Assembly (NCBI GenBank): GCA_947034885.2
Contig: OX344752.2
Coordinates: 11,656,001-11,720,000, forward strand
From: Thuidium tamariscinum
Taxonomy: Eukaryota > Streptophyta > Bryopsida > Hypnales > Thuidiaceae
Length of the DNA stretch: 64,000 bases
Reading direction: 5' to 3'
In this document: in pieces, positions 11,451 through 23,649 of the stretch
Numbering within the stretch: the stretch's first letter is position 1
How the letters are laid out: the number at the start of each line of letters is the position of its first letter
The notes under the pieces: model-generated
Databases searched by the model: none
Told to the model about the DNA's origin: nothing
The model's input: only the letters and a program-made list of their open reading frames with translations
Position numbers and translations under genes: made by a program

Positions 11451-11949
11451 ATTTAAATATAAAATGATTTTTGAATTTTTTGAAAAATAAAGGTTCTCAT
11501 TAGCCATCTCCAATAAGAATTTTAAGTTCAAAGATTTAATGCTTCAAAAGTTATACGACATGACGACTCCATCACTCAATGTGATGCAAAATAGTACAAG
11601 TCTTCCTTGCACTTGCCCTAGTTTCAATGCATCTTTAATAAAAACTAAAAACATACATAGTCAATTGTAAGGAAACAAATACATCTAAAAGTATGCACAT
11701 AAAATAAACAATTAGGAAAAGACATACCATTAAGTTTGATGAAATATAAAAGTTACTCAACTTCCTTTGGAATAAAAAAATTGATATACTAGAGGCTTCA
11801 AGTCTTCAACCATAGCCTATATCTTAGTTTGTTCTGTGAAAGATATCAAAATAATCATAGATGTAGAAATCATGTGCTCCAAATTCTTGACCACAAAAGA
11901 AATGACTAATAGATGTATAGGTAGAATCATTCTATCAACTTGCCTTGCA

Positions 11950-12240
11950 AAATTAATCTAAAGAGTAACCACCATTTTGGGTACTTTTTCATACCAATGT
12001 GACCTTGTGAAGTGAAGTTGCCTAGATTTTTTAGGGACTAAAAAAAATATTTTTGACAATTCAAACACTAATATCTTGCAATATATGTGGTGGAAATTTG
12101 TGATTTTTTTTCATATCTTTTCAAACCAACATACTAAAAGATCCAATGTGTCCAAATTTTTGAATTAAGAATTTGAATCTTGTTCTAGAAATGGCAACTT
12201 TGGAGCATTTAAAAAAAAACATGGTTAAATACGTTTAGGA
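11950..12240 (+). repeat. Dispersed repeat family B, copy without insertion
   Basis: It matches 7,815-8,055 and then the flank beyond 8,795, with TAACCACCATTTTG, AATGTGACCTTGTGAAGTGAAG, CACTAATATCTTGCAAT and TCTAGAAATGGCAACTTTGG. It lacks the 732-bp insertion, so it serves as a related empty site. Confidence 0.65.
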
Positions 12241-12609
12241 ATTAATAATGAACTATTTTTTTATTTCCCCCTATTTTGGGGCTACAAGTTTCTTATGTGC
12301 ATTTATAATTATACTTGTCCTAATTTTTTTCTATTCTAAACCATTGTGTTCTTTGTTGTTGCTACAACCAAAATAAAAATAAAAATCATTTTTTCATTTT
12401 TTTCATCCTCTAATTTATAAAAAATAAAAATTCAATATCTATAGTTTGCACAAAGGAGAGCAAGGGCTTTGTTGTAGTGAGAAAGGTTACATTCTTGATG
12501 GAAATAGTAAATTCTATGTATTGAGAAGTGCAAGGACTTTGTTTCATGGTGTTTGGGCACGTGATGCAAAAGTTATTGAATTTTCTTAAAAATTCCAAAA
12601 TGAAAGGTA

Positions 12610-12775
12610 ATTTGATTCTTATTTCCAATTCATAAAAAACTTTGAAATTCAACAACTTTCATACCAAAGGTCCAAATGCCATGAAACAAATTATGCACCC
12701 CTCCTTGTCAAGTGCTTTTGAGTGGTACCAAGAATGCTACTAGACACCTCATGGTTGGTTACAACTCAACTTATA
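12610..12775 (-). repeat. Dispersed repeat family E, single copy
   Basis: CTTTGAAATTCAACAACTTTC, ACCAAAGGTCCAAATGCCA, CACCCCTCCT and AGTGGTACCAAG are shared with the inverted copies at 28,310-28,690 and, in reverse complement, with the tandem pair at 27,480-27,975. Confidence 0.6.
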
Positions 12776-12979
12776 AAATAAAACAAGCATCCTATTTTAT
12801 GGATATAGACATCAGTATTGAAGGGCCATTTGAGATATATAAAATAACTTCTTGAGATGAAAGAGCAACAAAGGAGAAGAGAGCAAGAGCCAAGTGAAAT
12901 CCAGCTGAGCCAGGGATCGCAAGACTTGAGGTGGGCGGGAGACTTGGGGCGGGCAGGGCTCCAAAAATTTCACGCTGGG

Positions 12980-13961
12980 CTAACGCAGAACGCCTGGCCG
13001 CCGCCCGAAGCGTCACTGTTGCATTCTGCTCTGCTCCTCAGCTGTGCATGCTTAGCTCGGGAGCCTCGCGTGCGGATGCGGTTCGCTTTCGATCTTTGCC
13101 TCTCGGTTTCTGCAAGTTGAAGTGCTAGAATTTGTTTTGCTTCCCATTTTCTCACACGACTTGCGAGATACATCACCGTAAGTTCAGTAATGGCGATCGT
13201 GAGATAACCCCCGCCATAGCCCCTCACCGGCTTACTTCTTCTCTGCTTGGCAAGCTTTGTACTTGACTGAGATCCTTTCTTCGACGCCATCTACAGGTAA
13301 CAATTGTCGTACTTCCAAGTGAGTGCGTGTGCGTGTGCGTGGCTGGTGGGGATCCACCGTTGTTCTGCCACTTGAGGAATCTCTGCTGTTTTTAGTGGTT
13401 CTATAGGATCACAATTCGTTTCGGTTTGTTGTCCAGAGGTCTTTACGCGGTTGGCACAATTGTTGGTTAGAATGAAGAATGCGATCCCCAACCACCTGCA
13501 GGATACTCAGGCCCCGCTGTATGTCTCCGGTTCAAGATGTTTTTAATGGACGCAACTTTGAGCGGAGGTTTTCGATTTTACATCTATCCCTCAGCTGTTT
13601 AATACTCTGGTGCAATAGGCTTTGACCACTTGTTTATATTGGAGTGGCAAGGTTTGAAACCTCCTATTTGGTGTTGTATGTGTTTGACTCGTCACCCTCT
13701 TTTGAAACAGAGTTTGGGGGTTTACTGGGTTTACAAGGATTATTGCACGACGGCTCGGTGTAGTTTCATTGAATTGTAGGAACCTTGAATTACTCCTCGG
13801 AAGGAACTGAGTTTGGAATGTGTCTCTGTTGTTTCTGGTCACGGAAGAGATTCTTCCATCACCAACGAGAGGTTTTGGAAGTATTTGAGTCTTGTAGAGA
13901 AGTTTTTGAATGTGTAAGGCGCTTGGAATGACAGGTTGGGAGAGGTTGCGTACATATCGTG
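12980..13961 (+). promoter_or_regulatory. GC-rich promoter and leader of the acidic-protein gene
   Basis: Composition changes sharply from AT-rich repeat to CpG-containing sequence at about 12,930. A splice-donor-like CTACAG|GTAACAATT is at 13,298, consistent with a 5' UTR exon followed by a leader intron. No TATA box is certain. A minus-strand ORF of 106 codons overlaps the same segment; I do not support it as a gene. Confidence 0.4.
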
Positions 13962-15322
13962 ATGGAGGGCTTTTTGGGTGCTCCGTTAGCTGCGATTCCA
14001 CAGGATCTAATCCTCTTCCCGGCTATCGGCGAGGACGAGGAGGAAATTGTTTTTCCACAGGACGGACGTTTAGTGCATCTCGGGAGGCTTGGTCTGCTCG
14101 CAGAACCAGTCATTCAGCCGGTTCTACAGAACCCAGGTTTATTTCCTTCACTTTTGATTCATGTGTTTCCTACCTAGGTGTTCCTACGTTTCATTGCCGC
14201 ATTGTATGCAAGTTGGTGCCAACTTAATTAGAACAGAGTGAATTTTGAACTTTGTAGTGATGGAGAAAAAGGGATGTGATGTGAGAGGAGGGTAGGATTA
14301 GCCTGTAGGTGCTCCGAATCCATATTCGGGATGATAAACAGAGTGATATTTCGTCGAAAAAAAATCGCATTTGTCCGAAGTTATGCTTGGATTTTCTTTT
14401 ATGTCCAATTTGATGAAATTGAGGTAAATTAGGCATGTGTACAGAAATTTGGTACTTGTGCCAAGCCATAGACAGTGGCCATCAATTCACTGACAACAGA
14501 TCCAGCATTTCTAATCAATCATTCTATTTCCTTTTTGAATATCTGAATATCTGCAGCCAAGGTATGCACCATTTGTGGAGTTGTCTAACGATTGGGAGGA
14601 ATTCTCCGGAGACAATTACCTTGGCTTGCAGGAGCATCGTCAGAGGGAATTGGATGCTCCCGAGCAGGTGGAAGAGCAGGTGGAAGTGGATGCATCCGAG
14701 CAAGAGGAATTGGATGCTCCCGAGCAGGAGGAAGTGGATGCTCCCGAGCAGGTGGAAGTAGATGCTCCCGAGCAGGAGGAAGAAGATGCTCCCGAGCAGG
14801 TGGAAGAAGATGCTCCCGAGCAGGAGGAAGTGGATGCTCTCGAGCAGGAGGAAGATAAGGACAATGGCGAAGATGACTCGGACGAAAGAAACGAAACCAT
14901 GGACTGTACAAAAGCATCATCTCAAGATGTCGATGCCATGTCGTCTGCTTCTCAACACGTCACAAAGCGTGATGATTCAATCACTGACGATAGTCGCCTG
15001 TTGAACGACATTGGATCTCCATCTCACTTCGTTGCCACAATTGGTCCCCAGGACTCGGCCATGCCGGGTTCCTCATCAATGGCGTTTGGGCCTGATCTTG
15101 AACCAGTAACAACCTCTGAGGTGAGCACTCTTAAATTCAATCGCTACATTTGTTCGTTTTTGGGTGCATGACGGAGGATTCCAACGGAGTAAAGAACTCA
15201 TTATTTGGATACCATATGTAAAAAGTTATGAGTTTTGTTGGGATTTGTTCTGAAAGCTCTGGCTTCTTTGGCAATAGGTGCGAAAGCGGACATCTGACCA
15301 AGTGGATCGGTCGGATGCCTGA
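13962..15322 (+). CDS. Unrecognised acidic protein with 8-residue tandem repeats (multi-exon)
   Basis: Proposed exons are 13,962-14,136 (starts MEGFLGAPLAAIPQDLI, donor CAG|GTTTAT), 14,557-15,120 (acceptor CTGCAG, donor GAG|GTGAGC) and 15,278-15,322 (acceptor AATAG, ends RSDA and a TGA). Exon 2 encodes RYAPFVELSNDWEEFSGDNY, then the acidic repeat DAPEQEEV, then a serine/aspartate-rich tail. Exons 2 and 3 join in phase. Exon 1 ends in phase 1 whereas exon 2 must be entered in phase 0, so either a small exon is missing or the first exon is misassigned. There is no signal peptide, membrane segment or known domain. Composition suggests a disordered nuclear or scaffold protein, but this is inference. 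Confidence 0.5.
14651..14855 (+). repeat. 24-bp minisatellite coding for an acidic 8-residue repeat
   Basis: About eight units of GATGCTCCCGAGCAGGAGGA plus four bases (24-bp period) lie in the acidic-protein exon. In the coding frame they give xDAPEQ(E/V)E with E/V alternation, and one unit has DALEQ. Because the unit is a multiple of three, all three plus frames and the minus strand stay open here, which creates false ORFs. Copy number should vary between individuals. Confidence 0.8.
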
Positions 15323-16640
15323 CGATTTTGGGCTGCCCTTACTTCCACATTGAGGAGTGCTCAGCTGTGAATGCCTGATTACTTGAGCTAGTGCGGGCAG
15401 AAAAATCACTTGCAAATCAGGCACGACAATTCTCTTGTCTCCGGTTTTGTTGATACTAAATAGTGTATACATTCCTGAAGTCTCACGCAAGTTTTGTAAT
15501 TATATAGTTTTGCTAGGGATGTTATAGATCCTTGCAGAGTACAAGGAACCTCGAGGGCTCTTCGGAATTGGTCCACGATTTTATGGAGCTTGAAGATTTG
15601 TAAACGAGTTCAAGTTCTACATTGGGATGTGGCCCCAGCCAAGGAGAGCTCACACCCCTACTTTGGTGGTGTTTGTTCGAGTTTCTCTCCTTCAGTATCT
15701 CAACTCTAATGAGTTTAGTTGGAACCGTGTCTTGGGAAGGTCAGCTCTCCCCAAATAGGAGTACACAAATTCTCGGCTCAACTTCTTCTTGAACCACAGT
15801 CTGAAGCGGCGTTCAGAGCATGGGATGGCGTAAACAGGCAGATGCAAACAATAGACAAATGTTCATTTTCAAAATTGCCAATGATCTTGAGACAGTAGTT
15901 AGCCGTCGGTTAGTTCTTCTCGGAAGACGAAGCCCTCGGAGCTTTTTGACTATTTAGAGATATGGTTTACTGTAGGAATAAATTCTTTATTGGCGCTTGC
16001 TTGAAATGCAGCAAGTGCTACAATTCAGTTCAAGATTGATAGATTGGCGAATTCTGATGAGCAAACATTGACGACATGCATTTGACTGAATTGGAGGAAT
16101 TGAATTTGCGGTGAACTTGAGAGATGGAGATAACATGGACTCGAGCTGGTACGTAGTGAACTTGTAGATTATTATTTATTTATTAAAACTCTTTGAAATT
16201 GTTCACGAGTTTGTGAAGAAGTTGTTGATAGCAAAATTTATGCCTATTGCTGAGTTGGGCTTACGAGATTGCTACTAGAAATGGTATTGGAATTGACTGG
16301 AATCTAATTTGAAATTGCCACATCTCACTCCCAGGAAATGCTATCTGTGTGTCAATACAATCTTTGTTGGAAGTGTTTTTATCACTTGTTCAGGGAAAAC
16401 TTCTGTTTGTACTCACTTTCAAAGCTGAAATGTTGATATCTGTTGTGACACTTGGCCGCCATCCTGGTGAACAGAAAAGGTCTTGTTCAGAATAGTCCAA
16501 ATGGATGCTTCATTCATATGCTTGAAATGCTGAACCAGACACTAAAGCGGGTGTCTTACTTTTATTAATAGTTTTAAAATAAATATATTCTTGACCCCGA
16601 ATTGCAAATTTTGTTACTGTTTAGTTGACATAACATTGGA
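15323..16640 (+). other. 3' region of the acidic-protein gene, no further coding recognised
   Basis: Composition stays gene-like to about 16,500 but the frames are short. An acceptor-like CCTTGCAG|AGTACAAGG lies at about 15,530, so 3' UTR exons or an overlapping non-coding transcript are possible. Confidence 0.3.
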
Positions 16641-16800
16641 CTGCCTTTCCCTTTGTGAAGTCCCCATCACCTAATTTCATCTGACATGTCTTGAAGTTTG
16701 CTACTTTAGTTACTCAATGGTGTGGAATCTTCCACACCATTTCATTTGCTGGATGGAATGGTGTGGGATATTCCACACCATTTCATCTGCTAGTAGGCAA
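16640..16800 (+). repeat. Duplicated segment with GGTGTGGAATATTCCACACC-type palindromes, copy 1
   Basis: Nearly the same 130 bp occurs at 29,681-29,815 (GGACTRCCTTTCCCTTTGTG through GACAGGCTGCTAC). This copy holds two palindromes, AATGGTGTGG...CCACACCATT near 16,715-16,742 and 16,757-16,782. The other copy has one perfect 26-bp palindrome, so one unit has been duplicated or lost. Confidence 0.75.
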
Positions 16801-18495
16801 TGTGATAGGCTGCTACTGTCAATCTAATTGTGAAAGAATCAGGAGATGCAATTAATGGAAATAGGGTTCCCATAGTTGCCCTCTAGTACTTCAATAGCAC
16901 CTCAACCAACTTTTAAAATGTAAAAAGGTCTCAAATTTTGAACTTCTCCATCAGTACACTTTAAGGTTCGCATGTTTCAAGTATGAATGGTGAACAACAT
17001 GTGCATGATTAGCACTTTAACCCTAGAGCGTCTTGAATCATGTCCAGAATTGTCAATTTGGGAAGAATCATTATAAAGTCCTATATGGATGAATATTTTG
17101 GGATTGGAATACAAACAATAGTTGTAAATATTGAGTTTTAGATTCTATTTGTGTGGTTAGATTCCCCATTGCTTTCACCAATATTTTTCTATAAATTTTG
17201 AAAGGAAAATTCCAAAATTCATTCAAAATCCAATTGCAAACAAAATATTGTCATTTTTCAAGTAAAACTTGCTAGAGTGGATTTGAAATGAGGTTCTCTC
17301 CATATGGTGATTTTTTTTTAATTTCTTTAATTCTATGACCTCATTTTTGCAAATTTGGTTTTTGAACTACAGTCAACACTAGTCAACCACTTGACATACT
17401 TCCACATTTGTAATTTAAAAAAAATTATGTACTCTAGTAATACCAAATCCAACCCTTGGATAAAACAAAAACTTCATAAAGAATTTCTAAAAATTAGGAT
17501 GACTTCCACCCAAGCAGTTACAAGACAGAAAAATAATTTCAAATCTGTTCATTGTCTAATGTTCATCGTCTAAAAATTGGACATCACTTGAGGATTAAGA
17601 TTATACATTAATTTGTGACCTTTGGATTCAAATTCACCAAATGTGGCAAGTAAATCATTGGAGACTCATTTTCTTGTCTTCGGTTTTTTATGATTTGTAT
17701 GTCTTTTCTTTACTAAACATTTTGAACTTCTAAGGATGTTGAAGTCAAAAATGGCAAATGGACACTTTCAAGACTGTTGTAGAAATGAAGAATGCACCTA
17801 TTGGACGAAAAATTAGATTATTTTTTAGTGGCTACCTTGATAATAGGTCTTTTCTTTTTAGGGTGAAAATTTCCTTTGGGGGATCTTTTTGAATTCCAGA
17901 CATTAGCAAGGCACTTCATACACTATAATAATTCAAACGTACTACTTTGTTTTCAAGTAAACAATTTAGAATAGTTTAAAGCAAACTTCATCTATTTCTT
18001 GATTCCTATGTGATATTCTATGAAAAGTTATTGTTCTTCTCTAGAATTGTAGAGGGATTGGATACTAGCCTATTAACCATTAAATGATAGACAAAGTGCA
18101 AGGGACTTGGTTTTCAAAGAATCTAAATGAAAATTCTTCTAAAATTGAACTACATGTGAATTTTTTGATATCATTGTCTTGATGATTTTGAATCACAATT
18201 TGAACTTTTATTTTTTGCATTAGAAAGTTTGATAAAAAAAAATTTAATAGTAGCTTCGAGAAGGGCAAAAGGTTATCATTGAATAGGTCATTTCAACAAG
18301 CTACTTAATGCCTATATGAAAAAGATTATATAATCTAAGTTTGGACAACCCTCCAATTACTTCATGGCATCTTCAATAGGTTCAAAAATATGCCTTGCCA
18401 AATATAATTCTAATTCTTCACTACTTTGGAATTAGAATTTGAAATTTTTGTCACTGAATGTACATTCAATTTAAATTCTTTAATTAAATAGGTGC
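16801..18495. other. AT-rich intergenic DNA, no gene
   Basis: I see only short random frames here. No repeat boundary could be placed. Confidence 0.45.
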
Positions 18496-18499
18496 AATT

Positions 18500-19221
18500 G
18501 GGTGATTGCAAGAAACACTTGTCCTTTTTTTTGTCCCCTTGACCTTTAGTAGGTAGTTTTTTGCTCATAAATTTTGCATCTTTTGTTCATTTGACTTGAA
18601 ACTTGAAATGAAGGTGCCTACAAAAAATTTACATTTTGTATAATTTTTTCAATTTTTTCAAAATTAGTTTACTATTTTTAAGCTGCCCTCGATTGGGTGT
18701 CTACTTTGGCCATTTGGGGGAGGGGGGGTAGTCCTATTTTTGACCCAAAAATGCAAATTTTGAGCTGAAAATTGGCATGCAAGGACCTCACCTAAAGTTA
18801 CACAAGAACACAAAGAGATTTTTTTTAAATACTATATTGTTCAACCTCCACATGTTGTCAAAGTGGCTGACTTTGCGCAAGTGTAGAAAATAGAATTTAT
18901 TCCAAAGATGAAATTTGTTGGAAAAAAAAGACCTTTACTTGGAGAAAAAATAGATTTTTCATTTTTTTTGAACTGTTTTACTATCTTTATCAAATTAGTG
19001 AAAAAGAGCTATTTTCATTGTATTTTACATTGTCTATAACATTTAGAGAAAAATTTCTTAGGTCTGAATTTCAAGAGACATAATATTCTCATTGCTCTTC
19101 AAATTATCCATATTTTTTTCAATTTAAGAAAAATTTATTCCAAAGGGTCATAGGATTCACATGACTCACTAATTTTGAGCCATTTTGAGCCAAAACTGGT
19201 AAGTGTTTCTTGCAACGACCC
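18500..19221. mobile_element. 722-bp MITE-like element, second member of the 19-bp-TIR family
   Basis: Termini GGGTGATTGCAAGAAACAC (18,500-18,518) and GTGTTTCTTGCAACGACCC (19,203-19,221) match those at 8,063-8,794 with two changes. AATT flanks both ends (18,496-18,499 and 19,222-19,225), again 4 bp. The interior is recognisably related to the first member (CATAAATTTTGCATCTTTTG, then GATTGGGTGTC...TTGG, then TTTAGAGAAAAATTTCT) but clearly diverged. No coding capacity. Confidence 0.85.
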
Positions 19222-19225
19222 AATT

Positions 19226-21949
19226 GGAAGAAAACTCAAATTTAGATGTTGGACAAACAAAACAAACCTCTTCAAAAAGATATTTAAAAGGCAAAAAGAG
19301 AGATTTTCTTCATAGAAGATGGTCTTAACACATCATGGTTACCAATACGTATTTCATTCTAATTTGCACCTAATTTGAAGTAAAATTTCCATTGATAACT
19401 ATGATTTTCCAAGATGATAATAATTTTTTGTCTTTTAGTGAGCTTTCAAAGTGCTTTATTTATTGTTTCCAATGTTTACATTTGATTTTTTCTTGTACTA
19501 TTAATTTAAGAAACCGGCATTTTTGTAACATGTGAAAATGTTATTATTGACATATTAAGTGGTGTCAATGTAGGTTTTACCTAAAATTTATTACAATTGA
19601 CAAGGAAAAAACGCCCCAAAATTTGAAAAAGCATGCCCAATTTCAACTTGTTTTAGTCTAACATCAAAAGATATATGGTCTTCTAAACTCCCACCAGTGC
19701 ACCACATAGATGTCACCTCAACCTCACGTGGAAATTTGTTTAATCCACCTTATCCATGACATGGCATCTAATGTGGTGTCAGAAAAAGTGACATGGCATA
19801 TCTAGTCAATACACTTTCATGCTATTTAAGAGCTTTTATATTGTTTTTACAAATATCAACTTAGACATCAATTTAGATGTCTAGACATTTTTTAAGACAC
19901 CAATTAGTACATACTATATCCCTCGCTATATCCATAAGACAAAGTCAATAGGAAATAATTTATTTTTTAAATGAAATGAGCAAGTTAAATTTTTGAATTC
20001 AACAAGAATTGAAGAAAATTTACTATCTACCATCAAGAGAACTTTTGATGGAAAAATGAAGGAATTACTTCATTTAAAGTTAGTCAACATGAAAGGTAGA
20101 GAAATCATATTTATATCCATTCCCTATCCATGGTGAGACAAAAGATATGGCATAACTAGAATATGACAACTTGACCATTGAACATCTCAATGTTGTTTTC
20201 AACATTTGGATCATGTTGTTTTAGATATTTTACATTGAACAAAATTCTTGCTTTCCATATTCCATGTGAATTGTGTCTCTTCTTACTACCCCACTTGTAT
20301 AAAGATCATTTATTTTCATTCATTTCCCTTTTTCCCCAAAGCATACCATATCGTTGCCCTTTCTATAAATTTTCTATATTTTGTAAACATTTTACTATAG
20401 TCCATAGTAATTTTAATAATTTACCTACAGTCAAAATGGATCTACTTACTAACGTGTCACTCTATGTATATTCAAAGTAGTGAAGTTTGTCCATATTCTA
20501 CCAATGCTCTAAGAATGGCCCTTACTATTAATCTATAAATTGTTATTATAGGAATGAAGAATTGTCCAATAATAAATTGATGCTAATTTGGATTATTGTT
20601 GTACAATTTTATGATTGGTCAACTAGAGACTTAGTTTGATTTGGAAGTAGACAAAATTTCAATGAAAAGAATGTAGTGGTGGGACACTTTGTACTATTCT
20701 AGGAAATAATATACACCTCATTGTTCTAATTTATGGTTTGCACACCTTCATTGTGGGATACCATTTGCACCATTTATGAACAAATTTTTGACATTTAATG
20801 GCAACACCTCACTATTGTGAGCTTTTGAAAATTACATCTAATTCAATTTAGGTCTAAACATTATAAATTGAATTGTAATGGATTTGTCTCTCTCATCTTT
20901 ATAAATTAAATTAAATCTCATAATGTAAATTTGTTAGAAATACCTTTATAGCAAAGAAGAGATCTTAAGCTACTAAATTCTTGAATGGGTGGTATTTGCC
21001 CCCTTCTACCTTACTTTTGGATGCATTTCCAATGATTGAAATTTTTTATTTTAATTCCAAAACAAAGAAGAGTTAGAGCCCCTTTACACCTATAGGCCAA
21101 GTCAATTCATTATGTCAAAGGCCCCAAATCCTCACTTGTAATTAGACAAAAGGATTAAATCATCTCAAAACCCTTTACACATAAACACTAGGATAATTTG
21201 GTAGGATGAATATTTTATTCACAAAAGATATGATTTAAGATGGCTCAAATTTGTTGAATTACATGCACTAAATATGGAATGCCAATTCTTGGCCTTGGGG
21301 CCAATATCCAATTTCTATTCAACTTGTTTTTGTGAAATGTTATTTCTTTCAACAAATTAGCCCCTTTAGATTTTGTATAATCAAACTCAAAGATAATTGG
21401 CCCAACCTCTAGTTGTAAAGCAACCCCAAAAAGTTAGCCCCTCCTTTTGTCTTCCTTTGGCATCATTGAATTGGCTTGACTTCTAAATGCCTTCACACAT
21501 GAAATAATTTGTCCCTATTATAAGAGAGGGTTCAAAAATGGTGCAAGTATTTCGAATTGTCCAATAAGAGGCTGTGAAATGGATACCAAATTGTGGGAAA
21601 ATGAACTCTTCATTACATCATAGCATGATAAGAGTTGTTTTTTACTTCTCTAATGGATGGTTTAAGATCCAAAATGGGTTCATTCCTAACTAAAAAGATA
21701 GGTGTTTACTAATTTTATTCAAAATAAGAATTGGTAGTCCATCTACCTTCTTACAAATGTTAAAAAATTTGAAATAATGATTGATTCAAGCATTCATTTC
21801 AAAGTTAGAAAGGGTTGCATTTTGAAACTATCTTGATTATTTTTTACATGTTGCAATGTTAGTTTTAGAACAAAGTCATATTCTTTTCCAAACCAAGCAT
21901 GTGTGGGTTTTCAAGGCCTACTAATCGCAAATAGGGTCCTATGCCTGAT
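19226..21949. other. AT-rich intergenic DNA, no gene recognised
   Basis: Short frames such as the 100-codon one at 20,178 have AT-driven Phe/Leu/Tyr-rich composition and no splice context. I found no clear element ends in this 2.7 kb. Confidence 0.45.
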
Positions 21950-22130
21950 TTCATTTGAAAATTCATAAGTAATTTATGAATGCTCTAAAAATTATGAAAT
22001 GACTTGTGTAAAATTCCTCATCTATTTCTCTTTGACTGAAGAATGAACTAAAAGTTTTCCCATCTATGAAAATACATGAAAAAGACATACCAACCCTTAA
22101 ACGAGCGGTTTCTAAGCCTCCTCCCTTATA
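21950..22130 (+). repeat. Dispersed repeat family C, copy 2
   Basis: Same order of landmarks as 2,340-2,540, ending CCAACCCTTAAACGAGCGGTT. It abuts the MITE that starts at 22,148. Confidence 0.6.
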
Positions 22131-22147
22131 ATCTTTTCTAATGAGTA

Positions 22148-22421
22148 AGGTGGGTACACCCAAAAAAAGCCCTGTTCCTAAAAGCGCCATCTACAGTGCA
22201 CATACATTTCCGAAATCAGTCATGTTCACAGACTGTAGATGGCACTTTCAGAAACAGACTTTGACTGTTAATAACTTTTGCATACGGTATCCAAATCCTG
22301 CGTTCTTTGGTGCGTTGGAACATGCTTTCACTTGCCAACAAGACTATATAAAAATTTGAACTAATTAATAGCAGGAACTAGGCTCAGTATGAATAAGTGG
22401 CGCTTTTGGGTGTACCTACCT
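22148..22421. mobile_element. 274-bp TA-flanked MITE
   Basis: Ends AGGTGGGTACACCCAAAA and TTTTGGGTGTACCTACCT are inverse copies with one mismatch, flanked by TA on both sides (22,146-22,147 and 22,422-22,423). A TA duplication fits Tc1/mariner (Stowaway-like) or related MITEs. An inner inverted pair, GCGCCATCTACAGT and ACTGTAGATGGCAC, strengthens the hairpin. The tandem pair at 23,650-24,707 has related termini. Confidence 0.8.
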
Positions 22422-22439
22422 TAGTTGAGGCCAACTGAA

Positions 22440-23090
22440 CCTTCAACCCAGAAGGAGCTCAAATTTTGTGCAATCGGCCTGGATGGGACTTGGCCCCGCC
22501 TCTACATGTAAATCGGCCCTCGGAGAAGTGTATATTTGGCGGGGCAGTTAAGTTATACCGGGCTACAGTATTGAGAATGTCCTCAGTCCTCACCTGTCCT
22601 TGTTCTGTGTGCTTCCTGACAACGTACTTGGTGATGGGGCCCGGTACGCCGGTACTCAGTGCCCCTGCAGACTGGCGGGGGAGCTGATCATTCTCGAGGT
22701 GTTTCGTCCTTGATAACTTAGCGGCCACAGTCAGTGGAAAAGGAGCTGGGGAAGCCGTCAAAGGGACGAATATTCTTCTGGGTCCCAAAACCGAATAATA
22801 ATAATTATGGGAAAATAAGGGATCCAACCTGAGGCACTATATTTTTTTATTTTTTTCAAATATTTTTTTCAGTGCCCAATTGCCCATCATCAGGAACTTC
22901 AAGGCATGTGAATATGGTGCCATGATGGTGCATTGTAATGCAATAAGTAAATCTGGTGCCAGTTCCCATACCAACTGCATAACATTCAGGAGCAGGAGAG
23001 CAGACTACCTTTTGCTCTCTCAAAAGTAATTGAAGAATTCCATCCCTGACAAATTTGGTTTGAAATTTCAGTTTCACTGAACCCTGACAG
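22440..23090 (-). pseudogene. GC-rich island with possible minus-strand coding remnants, unrecognised
   Basis: On the minus strand two adjacent open stretches look protein-like: 23,077-22,856 (containing REQKVVCSPAPECYAVG and MHHHGTIFTCLEVPDD) and 22,827-22,459 (containing GVPGPITKYVVRKHTEQG and VRTEDILNTVARYN). Codon composition is unlike the surrounding AT-rich DNA. I see no start, splice structure or family match that would make an intact gene. It may be a captured gene fragment inside a transposon or a decayed exon. The function is unknown. Confidence 0.3.
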
Positions 23091-23647
23091 CAGGCTGAAT
23101 ATTAATTCACTGAACTGAATTAACTCGCCTTAAAGACAATTAACATCCAATTAGGCATGCCCAACTGCATTTCAGAACTTGCATACCTTGACGAGCCTGC
23201 CTGCACAAATGATAATGCAAATCAGTAGTTACAGATTGTGACGAAATGATGTGAAATATTCTACATCATTCTGTCGAGAATGACACAATCTGCTCTCCTG
23301 CTATTGAATATTATATGAGTATAAAGAAAATAGCACCTATATTATCAAAATGCGGTCTTCAGTGTCTAAATAGCACCAAAATAGTTTGGTTCAACTTTTC
23401 TGATGATGCTGCATTGGGACCGACGGATGCACACATCAAAGTGGTCATTCCAAGGCTGTGTTGAAAAAATTAACGAAGTTTGTTTTCTTGGAATAAACTC
23501 CGGGATTCAAAAAATAAAAATAAAAATAAAGTCTGTATTTTTATCCCTTGGGAAAAATACTCAAATTTTTTATTTGCCACTCATGATAAAATTTGGAAAA
23601 TTCAAAGGCCCCAATTTTTGTTGGGAGACGTGTAGACTATAAGACAC
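23091..23647. other. AT-rich spacer with one degenerate palindrome
   Basis: No gene seen. AATGATGTGAAATATTCTACATCATT at about 23,247-23,272 looks like a decayed relative of the 26-bp palindrome at 29,754-29,779. Confidence 0.4.
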
Positions 23648-23649
23648 TA

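Noticed and set aside
12970-13290. Minus-strand ORF of 106 codons (starts MASKKGSQSSTKLAKQRR)
   Set aside because: It overlaps the GC-rich leader of the plus-strand gene, its end runs into the duplicated GC segment, and it has no recognisable family. Composition alone can explain it, though a small antisense gene is not excluded.
14585-14920. Other long frames over the minisatellite on both strands
   Set aside because: The 24-bp unit keeps every frame free of stops; only the acidic frame continues beyond the repeat into a plausible exon end.
16120-16180. Possible additional exons beyond the acidic-protein stop
   Set aside because: No frame of more than a few dozen codons and no consistent donor/acceptor pair.
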